DNA from: Certhia americana
Taxonomy: Eukaryota > Chordata > Aves > Passeriformes > Certhiidae
Assembly: GCA_018697195.1 (NCBI GenBank)
Contig: CM031870.1
Span: 2,649,916-2,713,915, forward strand
Length of the DNA: 64,000 bases
Reading direction: 5' to 3'
The stretch's first letter is position 1. The number at the start of each line of letters is the position of its first letter. Shown here piece by piece: positions 1-10,100 of the stretch. Both the position numbers and the translations under genes were made by a program. The notes beneath the pieces are model-generated. The model did not search any database, was not told the origin of the DNA, and worked only from the letters and a program-made list of their open reading frames with translations.

Positions 1-227
1 CCTGCAAATCAAGGAGGCAGAACATGACTATTGCCTCCAAATCCTTCCCAACACCCAGGCTCAGGGCTGGTCAATGATTTGCCCCAGCAGCTGCAGCAGG
101 CCCTATCCCTTGGAGCCTGAGTGTGGATTCCAGGGAGTGAGATCCCAGCCAAAACATGCAGCAAACCAGAAATATTATTGAGAACACTACCAAGAGGACT
201 CCCAGGAGGGCTCATGGCAAGACTCAC
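1..227 (-). other. AP5Z1: AP5Z1 intron 7, 5' part
   Basis: Follows the exon 7 donor. I saw no match to the next human AP5Z1 segment, so exon 8 should lie beyond the left edge. Confidence 0.7.
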
Positions 228-368
228 GCCGGTTGCTCTGCTCGATGAGGCGCTGGCAGTACTCAAAGGCTTTGTCCCTCAGACGCTCCCTGGGGGGAAG
301 CAGCTGGCCAGCTGTGGCTGTAGGGGAGACCATGGATGTCCCAGACCTGTCCATTCCTGCCTTGTCAC
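228..368 (-). CDS. AP5Z1: AP5Z1 exon 7 (last exon inside the window)
   Basis: The acceptor is GTTGTGTAG before GTGACAAGG. The translation runs through a variable Ser/Thr-rich linker to GQLLPPRERLRDKAFEYCQR and LIEQSNRR. The donor is GGC|GTGAGTC with GT at 227-226. Length is 141 nt, phase 1 to phase 1. The acceptor is inferred from phase and homology, since the linker is poorly conserved. Confidence 0.9.
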
Positions 369-3300
369 CTACACAACAAACATCACATGTGTCAGCTTGT
401 CACAGGCAGTGTCACCCGCACAGTAACAGAAAGGCAGCAGACTGTCCCCAGGTGCAGAGAGAACAGGAGGCTGAGGGAGAAGGGAATGTTACAAGAATAG
501 TAAGGAGATGCTGTCTCCCATCACCCAGGCCTGCTTTCCTAGGAATCCATGGGGCTTTGTCTGAAAACAGGAGACTCACCCAACAAGTAATTCCCCAAGG
601 AAGGATCCTTAAGTATCAGTCAGGAGGTTTAGTGATATTCCTTCCCAAACTTTCCTGGCTCCTAGTCAAGATCTCTGAACTCTTGCTCATATTCCTGTCA
701 CTTAGAATCATAGAATGAGAGGATGGTTTGGGCTGGAAGGAACTTAAAGCTCATTCAGTTCCAAAACCCCTGCTATGGGCAGGGACACATTCCATTATCC
801 CAGGTTGCTCCAAGCCCCAGTGTCTAACCTGGCCTTGAGCACTTCCAGGGATCCAGGGGCAGCCACAGCTTCTCTGGGCACCCTGTTCCAGGGCCTCCCC
901 ACCCTCATAGGGAATAATTTCTCCCTAATATCTAATCAGTTTGTAAGAGAGGAGATTGCTGGTGCAGCCACCTCATATGACATCTGAGAGCACACAGCCC
1001 TCTTGGGGCTGCAGACCACAGTGGCCTGCAGACCTTCAAACCCTACCTGGATTAAGGGTGTCCAGCTTCTTGCCTCCATAGCACAGCAGCCAGTTTTTCA
1101 ACATGGAGAAGGTCTGCACGTTGAGCCACTGGTCCTGTGTGTAGTGCTGAGCCACTGAGAGCACTGTGAAGAAGTCTGTGGCAACAGCACCATCCACCTC
1201 TGTGATAGGAGCAGGCTGAGAGAAAAGCAGTAAGTCAGAGCCCCAGGGAAAGGCTGAGTGAGAGGGCAGGGAAAGCCCCACTGAGCCCACAGAGACAACC
1301 AGCCCTTGACTGGGGTCCTGCAGGAGGGCAGGTACCCAGAGAGAGAAAAGCCAGCGGTGCTGGATCCTTCTCCCCAGCTGAAACACTCAACTTTGCTACT
1401 TTGACACTGGTCTTGTTTGCTATCACCTGTACGTGGTGACTAAAAGACTCTTCTCTAAAAACTACTTCAAGGATCAAAGCTCTGTCTCTACAGGTGAGCT
1501 CCTAAACCTCAGAGCTGTAAATCCCCCTACTTTGCTTTCCTATGTCTTGCAACCACATATCCCACAAAAAATGCTGAAGAAAACAGAACTTCTAGGCTAC
1601 TGTTTTCCAAAAGAAGGTGATTCTGGGAATCCAAAACAGCAGGTAATAGACTAAGAAATGCCCTTGTGAGGTCACTCTGGCAACTCAGCACTCACCTGTT
1701 TGGTTCTGGGACTGGAGAAGAAGCCTCCAGATGGTTGAGCCATTCCTTGCTGAATGCTTGCATACCTCAGCCAGTCAGCCAGCTTTTTACTGACAACATT
1801 GGTCTGTTCTGTACAAGGGAAGTGACAGGGTCATTGCTAGACTGGGCAGAGAAGCAGCCTCTGCAACATGTCCCTGTTAACCCTCAGCTGCTGTGCTTTT
1901 TGTCCCTGCTCCAGAAATCCATAAAGAAATTGGAACCCCAAGGTTCCAATTCCTATATTCCAGGTCCTATATTCCTCATACCACCTCAGTCAGGGAGTGA
2001 GTGCTGGAACCAAGGACTCTGCTAGCAGATCACTCAAGAGGTTCCTTTGTCTCCATCCACAGCTGCTATTAGGAGGAATGTGCAAAAACACTGCCACTGT
2101 ATTCAGGCAGTGTCTACCTTCAGCTCTGCAGCCAAAGGCACAACTCCCTCACTGGGAACTCACAGAAGCTGGGGCAGGTGATCCTTCCTGCTCTGCCAGC
2201 CCAAGCACCATGCCCAACATCCCCCACAAAACTTCTCTGGCACACTGCATGAGGTGCACAAACCTCAGAGCAAACTCCCAGAAACTCTTGCTCACAACTC
2301 CCCAGTATTTTAAGCCTGGAATGCTCTCCTAGGTTAACTCACCACTACCCATCCAATCTCTGATGAAGAGAACCTCTAGCTGTTTCTGTTGCTCTCTTGA
2401 CCAGATGCACAGGCACATCTCTGTTTCTATCTCTCTCTCTTGGCTTGATGCTCCTTAGGACAGCTACAATTTCACACTTCTGCTGCATCTGGAGACCTCA
2501 GCTAGAGTATGTGATCCTGTTATACAAATCCATGGCCAGGATTTGACTGGAAGGCCCAGTCCCATTTCTGTGTGGCAGAATACATCTCACCCAGTAAGTT
2601 CCCCTTCCTTGTAGCAGAGATGTCACTCCTGACAGCAATTTCCAACTGAGAGCCTTCTGATCACTACCCAGATCACAGCCAGGTGGCAATCTCAGCCCTT
2701 CCTACAGATTTACCCTCTGTTAGAGATTCTGGTGAAAGGCTGATGACATTTGCCAGGACAGGAAGAAGGAACCGAGCACTCTGCCCCTCGGGCAGTCTTC
2801 TTTCAAGGACTTTCACAACATGTTGCCCCACAGCTCCCACTTCAGCCTTATTTTCCTGAAAAATAAAGCAGAGGATAAATAATCTACCATTACTAGAGAC
2901 AATCTCCTCCATCAGGCATCAATACCAAAGTCAAACAGAAAAAGGACTCAACGGAAAGGGAATTTTACCACATTTTACAGAGATTTTCTGGAATTGGAAT
3001 TCACAGATCCCAAACTATGGGGCTGTTTATGTGTCTTTTTTACACTGTGGAACTGCAGGACTGTCTCAAGGCTGGATATGGGAGAGAGGAGCTTTGTGAG
3101 GCAGCACTCAAGTGCTGGGTTCTGTTTCATTTCCTTTAGCTAAGTAGACACAGATGAATGTCAGAAACATTGGAGACATTTCTAAACACACAGTGAAACT
3201 CAGAACAAGAAGTTTCACAAAAATATTTTACCTTTAACAGGCACAATAAAAAGAGAAGTTTCCAGCTTGCTTCCCAGGCAGCTGGAAGCAAAACAGGAAG

Positions 3301-4907
3301 GTCCTCGTGTCTGGTTCTCTCCATGGAGAATCTGGACCTCTGGACCTTTGAAGTGTCATTTGCATTTACAGTCTTACATGTTTTATAGGTTTTATGTATA
3401 ATTTTTATATGTGAACATAAAAGCAAATATCATAAAAAATAGTAAATTCACTCTCAAATCTTTTGCTTTTCAGGTTCAAGCAGCCCTGATTTGAAATCTA
3501 TTCCTGAAGCCAGCACTAAAAGGCTCTTTTTTGCTTCCAGGACCTCAGTGTCTAAACGGTACAATTTTAAACATTTCTTGTTGGTAAGTGCTACACAAAA
3601 AAACTGCCATTTTTTTTCCCCATTCAAAAATGAGATCCCTTAAATGAACACTGAAATGCCTCTTCTTTTTCCTACAATACTTCCAATTGATTTTCACTCT
3701 CCTTGAGCTCAGGAGCAGGGAACAATCAAAAAGCAAATCATATTGACAAGGGAAGATCTCTGACTTGACAGGTCATTTACCTGAGCCAGAAGGACAGAGG
3801 ATACCAGGCTCAAGAGCTTTGTATCTCGAATCTCATCACAGGAGAGGATCAGATCGTTGCAAGGTGACATCTCTCTCAGGATGGCAGCACATAACACCTG
3901 AATCTGCTCAGGACTTCTGGGTGAGCACAGCACTGTCTGCAGCAGCTCCACAAACTTGCCATCGAGCCTGCAAGAGTCACAGTAAACATCACGGCAAGGC
4001 AAGAAAAGATCCAGATGTTTATTTCCTGCATATTCTTTGCTTTGGGATGATCCCCCTTGGAAGTGATTAATGCAATTCATCATCTTCATTTCTGAATGCT
4101 GTTCCTCACTTTGACAGAGGTCTCAGTGACACCAACACTTGTTAATCTTACTGCAAAGGAGACGGGCACCCGTTTAGCAAGGGGGTGAAATGCAAAGAGG
4201 GGCTTTGTGTTTAAATTGAAGGCAGTGTTTTCAAGGCAGCGTGATATTTTAAACCCCTAACCCACGCCCTTCCTTTCTTTTTGGTTAGGAAGGTAACGCT
4301 CTGCTCCTTTGCACACCCGACACACCCAGGGGCACTCACTTGCGGGGGTATTTGGTGGCGGCCACGGTGAGGTGCAGCCTCTGCAGCCCATCCACAGCCT
4401 CGGGGCCCAGCTCGGGGCTCTGCAGCAGGGCGGACACACGGGCGGTGAATCTCCGCAGCTCCTCCTCCTGGATCTCCCTGCCGGGCCAGTCGGGGCTGTC
4501 AGGACTCGGGGCTCTCAGGTCTCGGTGGCTGCCAGGACTCGGGCTGCGGGTTTTGGGGCTATCTCTTGTAACCGGGTGCTGTCAGTGACCGGGGCTGTCA
4601 GGGACCCGGGGCTGTCAGGGTCTCGGGGCTGTCAGGATCTCGGGGCTGTCAGGATCTCGGGGCTGTCAGGGTCTCGGGGCTGTCAGGGTTTCGGGGCTCT
4701 CAGGGTCTCGGGGCTCTCAGGGACCCGGGTCCCCATGCCGGGCCCTCTCGGGAAGCTCCGGCGTGCAGGGTTGGTCCGCACCGCCCTCCCCTCCGCCCGG
4801 CTCCCCGCTCAGCACCCCCGGCCGGCCCGAGGGGTCCCTGTCGCTGTCCCCTGTCCCCCTCCGCACCTCGCCTGCCTGAGGAAGCTTTCGGCAGCCGCCG
4901 AGAACAT
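228..4907 (-). CDS. AP5Z1: AP5Z1, AP-5 adaptor complex subunit zeta (5' part of gene, seven coding exons)
   Basis: AP5Z1 (SPG48, KIAA0415) is the zeta subunit of adaptor complex AP-5, which acts with SPG11 and SPG15 on late endosomes and lysosomes. Seven minus-strand exons join in frame with GT-AG junctions: 4867-4907, 4340-4477, 3781-3967, 2714-2855, 1696-1808, 1047-1215 and 228-368. They total 931 nt, about 310 residues, of a protein I recall as about 807 aa in human. Diagnostic stretches matching the human protein are MFSAAAESFLRQAR at the N terminus, EQIQVLCAAILREMSP, LADWLRYASIQQG, TEVDGAVATDFFTVLS, DQWLNVQTFSML and FEYCQRLIEQSNRR. The last exon seen ends in phase 1 at a GTGAGT donor, so the gene continues past the left edge. 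No frame break was found. Identity is by remembered homology, not by a search. Confidence 0.95.
369..1046 (-). other. AP5Z1: AP5Z1 intron 6 (678 bp) with a CR1 copy
   Basis: GT-AG intron. A CR1 fragment fills about 704-955; the rest is unremarkable single-copy sequence. Confidence 0.85.
704..955 (-). mobile_element. CR1 LINE 3' fragment
   Basis: On the plus strand it opens with AGAATCATAGAATGAGAGG and runs into GGTTTGGGCTGGAAGG, TGGGCAGGGACAC and CACAGCTTCTCTGGGCACCC. This is the reverse complement of the 3' end of an avian CR1. It is truncated with no intact ORF, and lies inside AP5Z1 intron 6 in the gene's own orientation. Confidence 0.9.
1047..1215 (-). CDS. AP5Z1: AP5Z1 exon 6
   Basis: The acceptor is TTCTCTCAG before CCTGCTCC. 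The translation is PAPITEVDGAVATDFFTVLS, then DQWLNVQTFSMLKNWLLCYG and KKLDTLNP plus one base. The donor is CCAG|GTAGGG. Length is 169 nt, phase 0 to phase 1. The TEVDGAVATDFFTVLS motif is nearly identical to human AP5Z1. Confidence 0.96.
1216..1695 (-). other. AP5Z1: AP5Z1 intron 5 (480 bp)
   Basis: GT-AG intron between exons 5 and 6. Nothing beyond splice signals recognised. Confidence 0.85.
1696..1808 (-). CDS. AP5Z1: AP5Z1 exon 5
   Basis: The acceptor is CCCTTGTACAG before AACAGACCAA. Two bases complete a Glu codon, then QTNVVSKKLADWLRYASIQQ, a Ser/Gly/Phe stretch and SSPRTKQ follow. The donor is CAG|GTGAGT. Length is 113 nt, phase 1 to phase 0. It is too short to stand out as an open frame and was found by looking for the conserved DWLRYAS motif. 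Confidence 0.94.
1809..2713 (-). other. AP5Z1: AP5Z1 intron 4 (905 bp)
   Basis: GT-AG intron. A short CT-rich stretch lies near 2430-2445. No repeat or coding signal recognised. Confidence 0.85.
2714..2855 (-). CDS. AP5Z1: AP5Z1 exon 4
   Basis: The acceptor is TTTATTTTTCAG before GAAAATAAGG. The translation starts ENKAEVGAVGQHVVKVLERR, continues through FLLPVLANVISLSP and ends SLTE plus one base. The donor is GAGG|GTAAAT. Length is 142 nt, phase 0 to phase 1. Fits the human segment with AVGQGVLRALESRQPEG. Confidence 0.94.
2856..3780 (-). other. AP5Z1: AP5Z1 intron 3 (925 bp)
   Basis: GT-AG, AT-rich intron with small A/T homopolymers. No other feature recognised. Confidence 0.85.
3781..3967 (-). 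CDS. AP5Z1: AP5Z1 exon 3
   Basis: The acceptor is TCTTGCAG before GCTCGATGGC. The translation includes GKFVELLQTVLCSP, EQIQVLCAAILREMSP and LSLVSSVLLAQ. The donor is CAG|GTAAAT. One base completes a Lys codon and 62 whole codons follow, ending in phase 0. This is among the best-conserved stretches of the protein. Confidence 0.96.
3968..4339 (-). other. AP5Z1: AP5Z1 intron 2 (372 bp)
   Basis: GT-AG intron between exons 2 and 3. No repeat recognised. Confidence 0.85.
4340..4477 (-). CDS. AP5Z1: AP5Z1 exon 2
   Basis: The acceptor CCGGCAG is followed by GGAGATCCAG; the first base completes Arg, then EIQEEELRRF follows. The translation continues through VSALLQSPELGPEAVDGLQRL to ATKYPRK. The donor is AA|GTGAGT with GT at 4339-4338. 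Length is 138 nt, and both ends are phase 2. Confidence 0.94.
4478..4866 (-). other. AP5Z1: AP5Z1 intron 1 (389 bp), largely minisatellite
   Basis: Short GC-rich first intron with donor AG|GTGCGG and acceptor CCGGCAG. More than half of it is a 17-bp tandem repeat and its degenerate flanks (about 4488-4730). The likely branch point, CTGAC at 4502-4498, has its A 21 nt upstream of the acceptor AG and lies in a degenerate repeat copy. Confidence 0.85.
4587..4722. repeat. 17-bp minisatellite, 8 tandem copies
   Basis: Eight consecutive 17-bp units on the plus strand with consensus TCTCGGGGCTGTCAGGG, starting at 4587, 4604, 4621, 4638, 4655, 4672, 4689 and 4706. Variation is limited to the first three bases, base 11 and the last base. 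Degenerate relatives extend left to about 4488. The plus strand carries G4 and G2-3 runs. In AP5Z1 sense each unit reads CCCTGACAGCCCCGAGA. Confidence 0.95.
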
Positions 4908-5060
4908 CCCGGCCCCGCCGCCGCACGGCCCGCGCCGCGGTACGCGGGTAAAGCCGCCCCCCAGGGACGGGCGGTACGCCGCGCCGGTTCCGGGGGGACG
5001 CGGCGGCTCCTGCACGAAGGTTCCGCCCGGCGGGAAGGAAGAGGCGAGGGGTGACCGAAA
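4866..5060 (-). promoter_or_regulatory. AP5Z1: AP5Z1 CpG-rich promoter / 5' UTR region
   Basis: Dense CpG stretch around and upstream of the start codon. It has two GCGGTACGC-like copies (4936-4945 and 4971-4980 region), a CCGGTTCCGG ETS-like element near 4983-4992 and, in gene sense, an E2F-like TTCCCGCC (plus strand 5029-5036). No TATA box was seen. The transcription start cannot be fixed from sequence alone. Confidence 0.6.
4867..4907 (-). CDS. AP5Z1: AP5Z1 exon 1 (coding part)
   Basis: The ATG is at 4907-4905, giving MFSAAAESFLRQA plus two bases of an Arg codon. The donor AG|GTGCGG has GT at 4866-4865. The N terminus matches the human MFSA-AESLL-QAR pattern, which fixes the start. The exon lies in a CpG-rich stretch, as expected for a first exon. 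Length is 41 nt, ending in phase 2. Confidence 0.93.
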
Positions 5061-6569
5061 TCCTCGCTAGTGGCTGCTCACGGACTGCTCGAGGAGCTGC
5101 TGTTATTATTCCCGACCTCAGGAGCCTGAGGACAAGCTTGGCTCCGAAATCACCCCGCTCCAGGCACTCAGACCTACGGAAAACACCTTTACATGGCAGA
5201 GATGAGAGCTGGGGCTTCTACGGGTGTGATGGTGAAAGATGATGATGTGCCAGCCTTTCCTGCAACCTGTTCATAAACGGAGCTTTCCAAAACAGGCACG
5301 AGATGTTAAAACCAACTGTTCAGCACTCCCAGAAGTTAAAAACCTTCTCTCCTGACTGCTAATACGGCTGAGGCTCTCAGCACCATGCTGAGCATTGCCC
5401 TGCAAGGAGGAGATGGCAGGGGATGGAAACTGGCACTTTGCCCTTTGGTAATTCCCTGCCCTGTGCTCTCCTAGCATTAAAGTTCATTAACACCATGCCT
5501 GGGCAATCAGCCAGCAGAACAGCAGTATGTGGGGAGCCAAAGATAGGATAATTTTAAAAGATGCTCCCCCAAAAGGGCTCTGGGTGAATATATTTGCTCA
5601 GTGTGTACTGTGTTATTAATTTTTTAATTAGTTGGTCAATTAAAAAAAATTCTCCTGTAGTAACTGAAGGGAGACTACAAGAAAGATGGAGAGAAACTTT
5701 TTACAAGAGCATTGAGTGACAAGACAAGAGGGAATGGCTTCAAACTGAGAGGGCAGGGTTAGATGGGATTTTGGGAAGAAATTCTTCACAGTGAGGGTGG
5801 TGAGGCTCTGGCACAGATTCCCAGAGAAGCTGGGGCTGGATCCCTGGATTCCTGGAAGTATCCAAGGCCAGGAGCAACGTGGGACAGTGGAAGGTGTTCC
5901 TGCTCACAGCAAGGATTGGAATAAGATGATTTTTAATGTTCTCTCCAGACCAAACCATTCTGTGGTTCTAAAATTCTATGAATTAAAGCTACTTTATGTC
6001 AATTGAGGCCTTAAAAGATATTCCAACTTAATTTTGGAGCTAAGAACATTTAGTCACAATAAACCCAGAACTTAAATCGTAGCTGCATTAGGAAGACAAA
6101 GGAGGAAAATTCTAACTACAAGACAGATAAAGTACTGTTTTCTGACCTCATAGGCTTAATTGAAAACAATTATTATAAATTACAGGGGAACGCAGTGGAA
6201 CAGTTTAACTTTCAAAATAACAATGTTTTACTTCATGACAAAACAAAAGCTGGAGTCGGAGGAATAGTTTATAAGCCCCAGGGGAAGCATCATGGATCTG
6301 AAACACACAAGTCCATATGTTCACTCTGCTGCGAGTCAACAGCTGCCCAAATAACAGACAAGGGATCAAAAGTGGGGTGTCTGAACTCCCAGCAGTGCAA
6401 GGTGTGCAGATACACACTTCCTTCCTACATAAAAAATTTAAAAAAAGAAAGGAAAAACTATTAAACACACTGTCCCCAGAGTGCTGCAGGAAATTCAACC
6501 TCCTTATCATGCTTCACTGGAAGGATCCAAGTTTGTCACCCAAAAACAGCAAAGCAATTTCAGGGCATT
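5061..6569. other. Intergenic DNA between AP5Z1 and FOXK1
   Basis: About 1.5 kb between the AP5Z1 promoter and the inferred FOXK1 poly(A) site. It holds one CR1 copy (5667-5982) and AT-rich sequence. No gene recognised. Confidence 0.55.
5667..5982 (+). mobile_element. CR1 LINE 3' fragment
   Basis: Contains GGGAATGGCTTCAAACTGAG, GGAAGAAATTCTTCACAGTG, GGTGGTGAGGCTCTGGCACA and a degenerate ATTCTATGAATT end. This is the 3' part of a CR1 in plus orientation, truncated and lacking an ORF. It separates the FOXK1 3' end from the AP5Z1 promoter. Confidence 0.9.
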
Positions 6570-6587
6570 TTCTCTTTCATATATAAT

Positions 6588-6593
6588 TTTATT
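6588..6593 (-). terminator. FOXK1: Candidate FOXK1 distal poly(A) signal AATAAA
   Basis: Plus-strand TTTATT reads AATAAA on the gene strand. It is followed 20-60 nt downstream by TTGCTTTGCTGTTTTTGGG, a plausible GU/U-rich downstream element. It lies about 600 nt before the CR1 copy and 1.7 kb before the AP5Z1 start. Confidence 0.4.
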
Positions 6594-6682
6594 TCTGGTT
6601 ATAGAAACAAATGCTAAGAGGAGAAGCAACATTCCCCAACCACATACATCAAATTAAGGTAACAGAACAGTTAAAATAAATG

Positions 6683-6701
6683 AAAAAAAAAAAAAAAAAA
6701 A
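6683..6701. repeat. A19 / U19 homopolymer
   Basis: A run of 19 A on the plus strand, which is a U run in the inferred FOXK1 3' UTR. Confidence 0.95.
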
Positions 6702-7055
6702 GTAGAAATTTAAACCTTTGTTATAGCTTTAAAATATTAACGTTCTCGATACATTAGAAATCACATTCAGATCTCAAATTACTTAAAAAATGTATGGCTC
6801 TATATTAAAAAAACAAACAAACAAAACCACTGTATCCCATGTGATGTGGAAACACAGGTCCTGCTCCTTGGATGCAGGATCCCACATCCTGGTGGGAGCC
6901 ACGGCTGCCTGGAGCATCTCACAAGGAGCAGTTCTTTCTCTGCAACATGGCCAGAGAAAGAACATGATTTTCACATCCACTGCCCCACACGGAGCTTCCC
7001 CCTTGGGATACACACCTGCTTTTTAAAAAGCACTGATAACGAAAACAAGTCACTT

Positions 7056-7121
7056 AAAAAAAAAAAAAAAAAAAAAAACAACAACAAAACAACTTTTGAT
7101 ATCAGCTGTAAAAAAAAAAAA
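7056..7121. repeat. A-rich tract with A23 and A12 runs
   Basis: A23 at 7056-7078, ACAACAACAAAAC, then A12 at 7110-7121. On the FOXK1 strand these are long U runs in the inferred 3' UTR. Confidence 0.95.
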
Positions 7122-10100
7122 CAACCCACAAACCCCAAAACATCTGGCTGGAGGTGTCTTGCACAGGCAACACCAGGAACTGAAATGCAAGCATGGCTTT
7201 AGTTTCCCCTTTCCATCACCTTCTTATTTTATAAAATAAGTGCCAAACTGAGGTGAAAGGGGTAAGGCTGGCCCAGATCTCTGTAGCAAACCCTTCTGTG
7301 AAGCCATTGAGGTATTTCAGGTTCTCCTCTCAGCCTTCCCCAGGGACTCGGTGGGAATGAGCATCCGCAGAACAGGGGGAGAGTCAGATTTTTCCAAATT
7401 TGTTTTTAATTAGAGCAATTATTCAGAGTTGGATCTGAATTTCCAGCTTTACCGTCCGTTGCTCACACACAGCTTTTTATTTATCCTTAAACAGCTTTTA
7501 GCAGTCCTTTGGATAACAGTCCTTTGGATAGCTACAGACTCTTAAAATGCTCTTTTTGGCTACGTGGAGGTTGGCTGGCAGGCTGGACAAGGCCAGCCTC
7601 CTCAGCACAAACAGCATGTCCAGAACCCAACACAACATATGGTCTTGTAAGATTTTCATATTTTAAAGCCATTTTCTGTATCACTATATTTGAATTAGTT
7701 TGGTTTTGCTTTTGTTGGTTTTTCTTTTTTTTTTACATTCTGTTTTCTATTAAAGCAAAAAGATCTTACAAACAATACTCTGGTTCCCTCTACTTCAAGC
7801 CCATTTGAGGGAGAAAAAAAGGAGAGATGAAGCAAGTTTAGGTTTACAGTAATTCAACTGATACAGAGCCAACTTAGCAGCCTGCCCACTTCCCAAGAGC
7901 AGCATATAAATCAGCAGAACATGAGGATGTTCTGCACCAGACTTTTAGCAGCAAGACAGTGAAACAGAAGGAATTCTAACTTTTTCTGCTCCATTTAAAT
8001 CTCATTTTTTTTTCAGCTACCAGACATTTCTCCTCACCTTTGTCCTTAGCTTTAAGAAAGGCTCTGTCTCAGACTGCTTTAAGTGAATCTGAGGTGGGGT
8101 AGAAGCAGGACAGAGAGGTCCAGATCACTGCATAACTTGGCAGCAGACATGAGGCAACAACCCAATATTAGGGGAAGTCTGGGTTTCACAGGGGCAGTTT
8201 TCTGCTGGATGAGGAGGAAAGCTGCTTCCTTGAACTGCTCCTATTCTGGTCACTCTTCCTATCACCAACCCTGTCCTCCCTGAAGTAAAGTACTGAAGCC
8301 CCATCACAAGCCAGTGATTGCTGAGGTGAAGCTTTCACTCAGATCCTCATAGAGAGTTTCTGCTTCTGGAAGAGCAATTAGGATTAGGAAGTCAAATATC
8401 TATTCTCAAAAGATCCAAGTGGTTCAAAATACACCCTTCTGTGAATTTAGTGATCCTTGTGGTATTAAACCACACATGAACTTCAGTCAGTTCAATAAAA
8501 TTTACTCCCTGTGAATGGAAACATTAGAAAAACTCTTCTGTGCTTGTTTTTAAGGGGAGAGAGACACACCTCACCCCACAAAGAGATAGAACCATGATAA
8601 AAGGAAAATAATTTCACCACAGTGGAAAAGAAACTATTTCCTAGTGCCCCAATGCTAGCTTAGCCACTTGACAGGGAGGAATTCCTCAGCCTTACAGCAT
8701 CCTCGTGGACTCCCCATAAATCTCCTCTGTTAGAAATAAGGTCCCATTACTTACAGAGCAGAACCTGTAAAGGATTCCCTGATACTGCATCAAGAGAGAA
8801 CTGCAAACAAGAAAGGATTCCAGCTTTCATTAGTGACATTTGGGGGGGTTTCTTGCCAGAAAAGCAGTGTGGACTGGGGTTGCTGGAAGCAGGACAAAGC
8901 CAGGAGCAGGGATCCTACACAAGGAAGATGCAAGTACCAAGTTGCCTCTTCTGCTCTGTGAGAGGAATGAAAGCAATCACTGAAGTAGAGCTGCTTCCAC
9001 TGGCTGCTCACATTCGTTACAAAAATAGGTTCATCGTTCTTTCAGAGTCAGTGCCTGGTGCAGGAATTTACCAACACACTGTGTAGAAGTCTGTGTAAGT
9101 ACCATTCAAGAGAAAGAAATAGTCATGGACCATTTATATATCTATATTGACACACACGCTCACACACTCACACATTAATAAATATAAATTTTATGTTTAC
9201 ACAGATCTAATTTAATATTCTCTGAAAAAAAATATTTAAAGGGTTTCTTCCTTAGCTGCCACCCATGAATTGTCAATGTTTTTTTTCTGTCTTGAGAGCA
9301 AAGGGGTAGATTTGGCACAACTACCCTCGTGCTCTGAAACTTAAAGTGACACATAAGGAGAGGACCAACCACACATTCTGAAAGATTTTAATTCAGTGTT
9401 GGTAAATGGAAAAGGTATCAAAAGAATTTTCCAAACATATAAATACAAACGTCAAAAATTGATTCAAAATTTGGAATTTAAATATAGTGCTTCAAGAAAA
9501 CCAAGTATTCTTCAAAATGTCTTGCTCAGGCCAAAGTAAAATGCTCCCTGGTGTATTATTGCCCCATGAAAGACACCCTAACAGAGAAGGCCCACCCTCC
9601 CAGCTATGGAATTCCCACTGCTGATTATGGCATGGGAATATATCCACACCTGTATGCATAAACAGCTGCCCTGACCTGCAAACCACCCACCCAGCAGAGA
9701 GAGATGCTGATCTAACAAATCACAGCCCGACAGCTGCCAGGCAGCCCAGAGACTCCCCAGCCACGTTTTGATCAGGTGCAGATCAGCATGCAAAAAGGCA
9801 TCGCCTCCCAGCCCCATCAGCTCCAGCAATCCAGATGACCTTGTAGTGTAACAGTTTTCTGCAGCACAGCTGGCTCCATTGGAAGCTACACTTTCCAGCA
9901 GTAGTGTATGCTATAGTAGCAGCAGCTTGGGCATAATTTTTCACCCAGAAGGACACAAGAAGTTCTACAACAGATTGTTCACTCATGTAACTGCAACCTA
10001 ATACAAGAATTCTCGCCAGATGCAGACCTTCAAGCAATGGAATTAAATTAGGAGTTAGATTAAAGGACTCTGGAGTTGACAGAAATAACTACAAATAGAG

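Noticed and set aside
4309..5070. 253-residue plus-strand open frame at the AP5Z1 5' end
   Set aside because: Low-complexity translation of the 17-bp minisatellite and CpG island, antisense to AP5Z1 exons 1-2.
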